Source: Bradyrhizobiaceae bacterium (GTDB lineage: Bacteria; Pseudomonadota; Alphaproteobacteria; Rhizobiales; Xanthobacteraceae). From it: a DNA stretch of 64,000 nucleotides. The stretch spans positions 1,703,874 through 1,767,873 of the forward strand of contig CP078014.1 of the NCBI GenBank assembly GCA_020544565.1, read 5' to 3'. The number at the start of each line of letters is the position of its first letter. Positions within the stretch are counted from its first letter, which is position 1. Below the pieces are notes generated by a model. That model saw nothing but the letters and a program-made list of their open reading frames with translations. It made no database searches and was not told where the DNA came from. The translations under genes and the position numbers were made by a program. Below are positions 60,760 to 64,000 of this stretch, piece after piece.

Positions 60760-62040
60760 ATGACATCCACGCGTGACAAGTTCGGACGGCCGATCGTCGT
60801 CGTCACCGGCATGGGCGTGGTGACGTCGCTCGGATCGGGCAAGACTGACAACTGGGCGAGGCTGACCGCCGGCCAGTCCGGCATCCGCACCATCACCCGC
60901 TTCCCCACCGACGGCCTCAAGACCACCATGGCGGGCACGGTGGACTTCATCCCGATCGAGCCGTTCTCATCGACGGTGCTGACCGAACGCCTCGCCGAAG
61001 CGGCGACGGAAGAAGCCATCGCCCAGGCCGGGCTCGGCGCCAGGGGCGATTTCCCCGGCCCGCTGTTTCTCGCGGTCGCCCCGGTCGAACTCGAATGGCC
61101 GCCGCGCGAGGCCGTGGCCCGCGCCACCGGCCTGACCTCCGGGATCGATTACGACGCCCTGCTGCGCGCCTCCGGCGGCGGCCGGTTCACGGACCTGCAC
61201 CACCGCTTCATCTTCGGCTCGGTGGCCGATTATCTCGCCGAGACGTTCGGCACCAAGGGCTCGCCGATTTCGCTGTCCACCGCCTGCGCCTCCGGCGCGA
61301 CCGCGATCCAGCTCGGCGTCGAGGCCATCCGCCGCGGCGAGACCGACGCGGCGCTGTGCGTCGGCACCGACGGCTCGGTCAATGCCGAGGCGCTGATCCG
61401 CTTCTCGCTGTTGTCCGCGCTGTCCACCCACAACGATCCGCCGCAGGCGGCGGTGCGCCCGTTCGCCAAGAACCGCGACGGCTTCGTCATGGCGGAAGGC
61501 GCCGGCACGCTGGTGCTGGAGAGCCTGGAAGCCGCGACCGCGCGCGGCGCGACCATTCTCGGCGTCGTCGCCGGCTGCGGCGAACTGGCCGATTCCTTCC
61601 ACCGCACCCGCTCCAGCCCGGACGGCAAGCCGATCGTCGGCTGCGTCCGCAACGCGCTGGCGGATGCCGGCATGGGCGTCGAGCAGATCGACTACATCAA
61701 TGCCCACGGCACCGGCACCCCCGAGAACGACAAGATGGAATATCTCGGCATCTCCCAGGTGTTCGGCGAGCGCGCCCAGCAGATCCCGGTATCGTCGAAC
61801 AAGTCGATGGTCGGGCACACCCTGTCCGCCGCCGGCGCGGTGGAAGCGGTGTTCTCGGTGCTGACCCTTCAGCATCAGCGCATTCCCCCGACCATCAATT
61901 ACGACGTGCCAGATCCGGCCATTCCCTTCGACGTGGTGCCGAACAAGGCCCGCGACGCCCGCGTCACCGCCGTGATGTCGAACTCGTTCGGATTCGGCGG
62001 TCAGAACGCCTCGCTGATCCTGACCGGCGAACCCGTTTAG
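60760..62040 (+). CDS. fabF1XL: Beta-ketoacyl-ACP synthase FabF1XL
   Basis: 426 residues. The catalytic triad is complete: cysteine in LSTACASGATAIQLG, histidine in INAHGTGTPENDKME, and histidine in NKSMVGHTLSAAGAVE. The C-terminal VMSNSFGFGGQNASLIL closes the fold. It performs the chain-extension condensations for the very-long-chain acid on AcpXL. The start at 60760 is the start MTSTRDKFGRPIVVVTG; GGGGAGA lies before it. Together with the cysteine-less partner it may form a heterodimer. Confidence 0.94.
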   Translation: MTSTRDKFGRPIVVVTGMGVVTSLGSGKTDNWARLTAGQSGIRTITRFPTDGLKTTMAGTVDFIPIEPFSSTVLTERLAEAATEEAIAQAGLGARGDFPGPLFLAVAPVELEWPPREAVARATGLTSGIDYDALLRASGGGRFTDLHHRFIFGSVADYLAETFGTKGSPISLSTACASGATAIQLGVEAIRRGETDAALCVGTDGSVNAEALIRFSLLSALSTHNDPPQAAVRPFAKNRDGFVMAEGAGTLVLESLEAATARGATILGVVAGCGELADSFHRTRSSPDGKPIVGCVRNALADAGMGVEQIDYINAHGTGTPENDKMEYLGISQVFGERAQQIPVSSNKSMVGHTLSAAGAVEAVFSVLTLQHQRIPPTINYDVPDPAIPFDVVPNKARDARVTAVMSNSFGFGGQNASLILTGEPV

Positions 62041-62139
62041 CGGCGGCCTTTGCCGTGGCCGGCGGTTGACGCCACCGGCCGAACCGGCGATACGCAGCCC
62101 CATCTGTCGATCAACCGTCCCTCACGGAGACACGGCCTC

Positions 62140-63162
62140 ATGCGTGCGCTCAGTCTTGTTGCAGACCGCCAGCTGGTGGTCGCGGATGCCCCGCCTCCCC
62201 CGCCGCCGCGCGCGGGCGAAGTGCAGATCCGGGTCAAGGCCGTTGCCCTGAACCACATCGACGTCTGGGGCTATCGCGGCATGGCCTTCGCCAAGCGCAA
62301 GCTGCCGCTCGTGGTCGGCGCGGAAGCCTCCGGAGAGATCGCCGCCATCGGCGACGACGTCACCCGCTTCCAGCCCGGCCAGAAGGTCGTGATGTACGGC
62401 GCGCTGACCTGCGGCGTCTGCCCGGCCTGCCGCGAGGGCCGCGACAACCTGTGCGAGAACGTCGCCGGCATCATGGGCTTCCATGTCGACGGCTTCGCGC
62501 GCGAACTGCTGAACCTCCCCGAGCGGCTGGTGATCCCGGTGCCGGACGGCGTCTCCGACCGCGACGCCGCCTGCGCGCCGATCGCGTTCTCCACCGTCCA
62601 GCACATGCTGTTCGACAACGCCAAACTGCAGCCGGGCGAGACCGTACTGGTGCATGCCGGCGGCTCGGGCATCGGCACCGTCGCCATCATGATGGCGAAG
62701 GCGATCGGCTGCACCGTCATCACCACGGTCGGCGACGACGCCAAGATCGCGGGCGTCAAGGCGCTCGGCGCCGATCACGTCATCAACTACCGCAAGGACC
62801 GCTTCGAGCACGAGACGCGCAAGATCACCAAGAAGAAGGGCGTGGACGTGGTGTTCGAGCACGTCGGCGCCGATACCTTCAACGGCTCGCTGCTGACGCT
62901 GAAGCGCGGCGGACGGCTCGTCACCTGCGGCTCCACCTCCGGCCCGACCGTGACCATCAACCTGATGCAGCTGTTCCAGCAGCAGTACCGCATCTTCGGC
63001 TCGTTCGGCGCCAGCATGCGCAACATCGCCGAAAGCCTCGACAAGATGGCGGCCGGCATGAAGCCGGTGATCGACACCGAAGTCCCCATCAGCGATGTCG
63101 CCGCCGCGCTCAAGCGGATGGAAAGCCGGCAGGTGTTCGGCAAGATCATCGTCACCTTCTGA
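62140..63162 (+). CDS. adhXL: Zinc-type alcohol dehydrogenase AdhXL (MDR family)
   Basis: 340 residues, medium-chain dehydrogenase/reductase. The N-terminal zinc part has the structural cysteines CGVCPACREGRDNLC, and the Rossmann motif is VLVHAGGSGIGTVAI near residue 170. The conserved AGAEASGEI-type segment (VVGAEASGEIAAIGDDV) is present. In Rhizobiales this gene is always found in the acpXL cluster and takes part in very-long-chain acid formation, with the exact step unclear. It lies 99 bp after fabF1XL and its stop overlaps the next start in TGATG. Confidence 0.9.
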   Translation: MRALSLVADRQLVVADAPPPPPPRAGEVQIRVKAVALNHIDVWGYRGMAFAKRKLPLVVGAEASGEIAAIGDDVTRFQPGQKVVMYGALTCGVCPACREGRDNLCENVAGIMGFHVDGFARELLNLPERLVIPVPDGVSDRDAACAPIAFSTVQHMLFDNAKLQPGETVLVHAGGSGIGTVAIMMAKAIGCTVITTVGDDAKIAGVKALGADHVINYRKDRFEHETRKITKKKGVDVVFEHVGADTFNGSLLTLKRGGRLVTCGSTSGPTVTINLMQLFQQQYRIFGSFGASMRNIAESLDKMAAGMKPVIDTEVPISDVAAALKRMESRQVFGKIIVTF

Positions 63163-64000
63163 TGCGCCGCTTCTTTCTCCGCGCGAGGGCCGCGCTGCGC
63201 GATGCCTTCCGGCCCGTGACCGAAGCCGTGGTCGGCGGCGTCGCGGTCGGCCTGCTGCGGATCGTGCGGTATTTCGACGCCGACCGCACCGCCAACTTCA
63301 CGGCCGCGGTGGCGCGCGCCGTCGGTCCGTGGTTGCCGGAACATAAGATCGGCCGCGCCAATCTCAAGGCGGCCTTTCCGGACAAATCCGACGCCGAAAT
63401 CGAAACCATCCTGACCGGGGTATGGGATAACCTCGGGCGCGTGGCCGGAGAATTCGCCCATCTCGATCACATCTGGGATCTGTCTCCCGACCGCCCCGAC
63501 TTCGGCCGCATCGAGGTCGCACCCGACGCCACGGCGAAGTTCGAGGCTATCCGCGACGACGGCAAGGGCGCGCTGATTTTCGCCTGCCATCTAGCCAACT
63601 GGGAGCTGCCCGCCCTCGCCGGCCCGGTGTTCGGCGTGAAATCGGCCGCGCTCTACCGCCGGCCAAACATCGCAGCCGTGGACCGCGCCATCCACTCGAT
63701 CCGCGCGGTCAACATGGGAACGATGATCCCGACCACCCACGAGGCTCCGCTGCTGCTGGCGAAGGCGCTGCAGGACGGCGTGCATGTCGGCATGCTGGTG
63801 GATCAGTTCTTCACGCGCGGCGTGGACGTCACCTTTTTCGGCCGCACCACCAAGGCGAACCCGCTGCTGGCGCGGCTGGCGCGGCAGGTGGATGTGCCGA
63901 TCTATGGCGTGCGCATGATCCGCCTGCCCGGCAACCGCTTTCGCGGCGTCATCTCCGACGAGGTGAAGCCGGTGCGCGATGCCGAGGGCAAGGTCGATAT
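63162..64000 (+). CDS. lpxXL: Lipid A very-long-chain acyltransferase LpxXL, 3' end outside the window
   Basis: The first 279 codons are present. The start at 63162 (MRRFFLRARAALRDAFRP) overlaps the adhXL stop by one base. The lysophospholipid-type acyltransferase motif H-x4-E is ACHLANWELPAL near residue 145, with further LpxL/HtrB blocks VGMLVDQFFTRGVDVTFFGR and NPLLARLARQ. LpxXL transfers the very-long-chain acid from AcpXL to lipid A at the inner membrane. The gene continues beyond the window end. Confidence 0.93.
   Translation, partial: MRRFFLRARAALRDAFRPVTEAVVGGVAVGLLRIVRYFDADRTANFTAAVARAVGPWLPEHKIGRANLKAAFPDKSDAEIETILTGVWDNLGRVAGEFAHLDHIWDLSPDRPDFGRIEVAPDATAKFEAIRDDGKGALIFACHLANWELPALAGPVFGVKSAALYRRPNIAAVDRAIHSIRAVNMGTMIPTTHEAPLLLAKALQDGVHVGMLVDQFFTRGVDVTFFGRTTKANPLLARLARQVDVPIYGVRMIRLPGNRFRGVISDEVKPVRDAEGKVD

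Noticed and set aside
1..64000. CRISPR arrays, prophage, insertion sequence transposases
   Set aside because: No repeat-spacer array, integrase, transposase or phage structural gene was found; the only repeats are the two palindromic intergenic elements.

Overview
The window is a GC-rich, gene-dense chromosomal segment from an alphaproteobacterium. It is most likely a member of the Bradyrhizobium/Rhodopseudomonas/Afipia group (Nitrobacteraceae, Hyphomicrobiales). The signs are an acpXL very-long-chain fatty acid cluster for lipid A, a fixNOQP-type cbb3 oxidase, an FNR-type regulator with FnrN/AadR cysteines, an fdsGBA-fdhD-fdsD formate dehydrogenase operon, and palindromic intergenic repeats of a kind common in this family. 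This placement is inference from gene content; no 16S gene is present.

Layout. 1-6.1 kb: a methyltransferase tail, a secreted DUF4189 protein, an L-threonate/D-erythronate catabolic set (ltnD-otnI-otnK on the minus strand, otnC divergent), arsC, tusA and mobA. 6.1-11.6 kb: the phosphate regulon pstSCAB-phoU-phoB, with a Pho box before pstS and an intrinsic terminator after it. 11.7-18.8 kb: NAD-dependent molybdenum formate dehydrogenase (fdsG-fdsB-fdsA-fdhD-fdsD) behind a LysR regulator. 18.9-26.7 kb: a seven-gene operon with a nitrate/sulfonate/taurine-type ABC importer and a CoA-thioester route (enoyl-CoA hydratase, thiolase, DUF35 partner, acyl-CoA ligase), with a divergent LysR regulator. 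26.8-38.4 kb: a gene set matching furanic acid degradation (hmfABCDE plus an aldehyde dehydrogenase, an AraC regulator, and a UbiD/UbiX pair equivalent to hmfF/hmfG). 38.5-44.3 kb: a LysR regulator and a branched-chain-type ABC importer (livJHMGF). 44.9-52.3 kb: an oxygen and nitric oxide response module (FNR-type regulator, GNAT-like protein, group III truncated haemoglobin, NsrR-like repressor, ccoNOQP, a small membrane protein, DUF2189, ccoS). 52.3-58.6 kb: a lipase-like hydrolase, tRNA-Gln(CTG), a HerA-like ATPase, an AhpD-like protein, an MgtC-like protein, a ParB-like protein and a small membrane protein. 58.8-64 kb: the lipid A very-long-chain acyl cluster acpXL-fabZXL-fabF2XL-fabF1XL-adhXL-lpxXL, cut by the window end.

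How the genes work together. The central 26.8-44.6 kb looks like one catabolic island. An aldehyde dehydrogenase would make furoate from furfural-type aldehydes. UbiD with prenylated FMN from UbiX would decarboxylate 2,5-furandicarboxylate to 2-furoate. A CoA ligase activates furoate, a molybdenum hydroxylase hydroxylates furoyl-CoA, and an enoyl-CoA-hydratase-family hydrolase releases 2-oxoglutarate. A 34-bp element, 28 of 34 bases identical, lies upstream of both the molybdenum hydroxylase operon and the livJ-like gene, in the same orientation to each. This ties the ABC importer to the furan pathway and is the most interesting new observation here. mobA and fdhD in the same window serve the two molybdenum enzymes.
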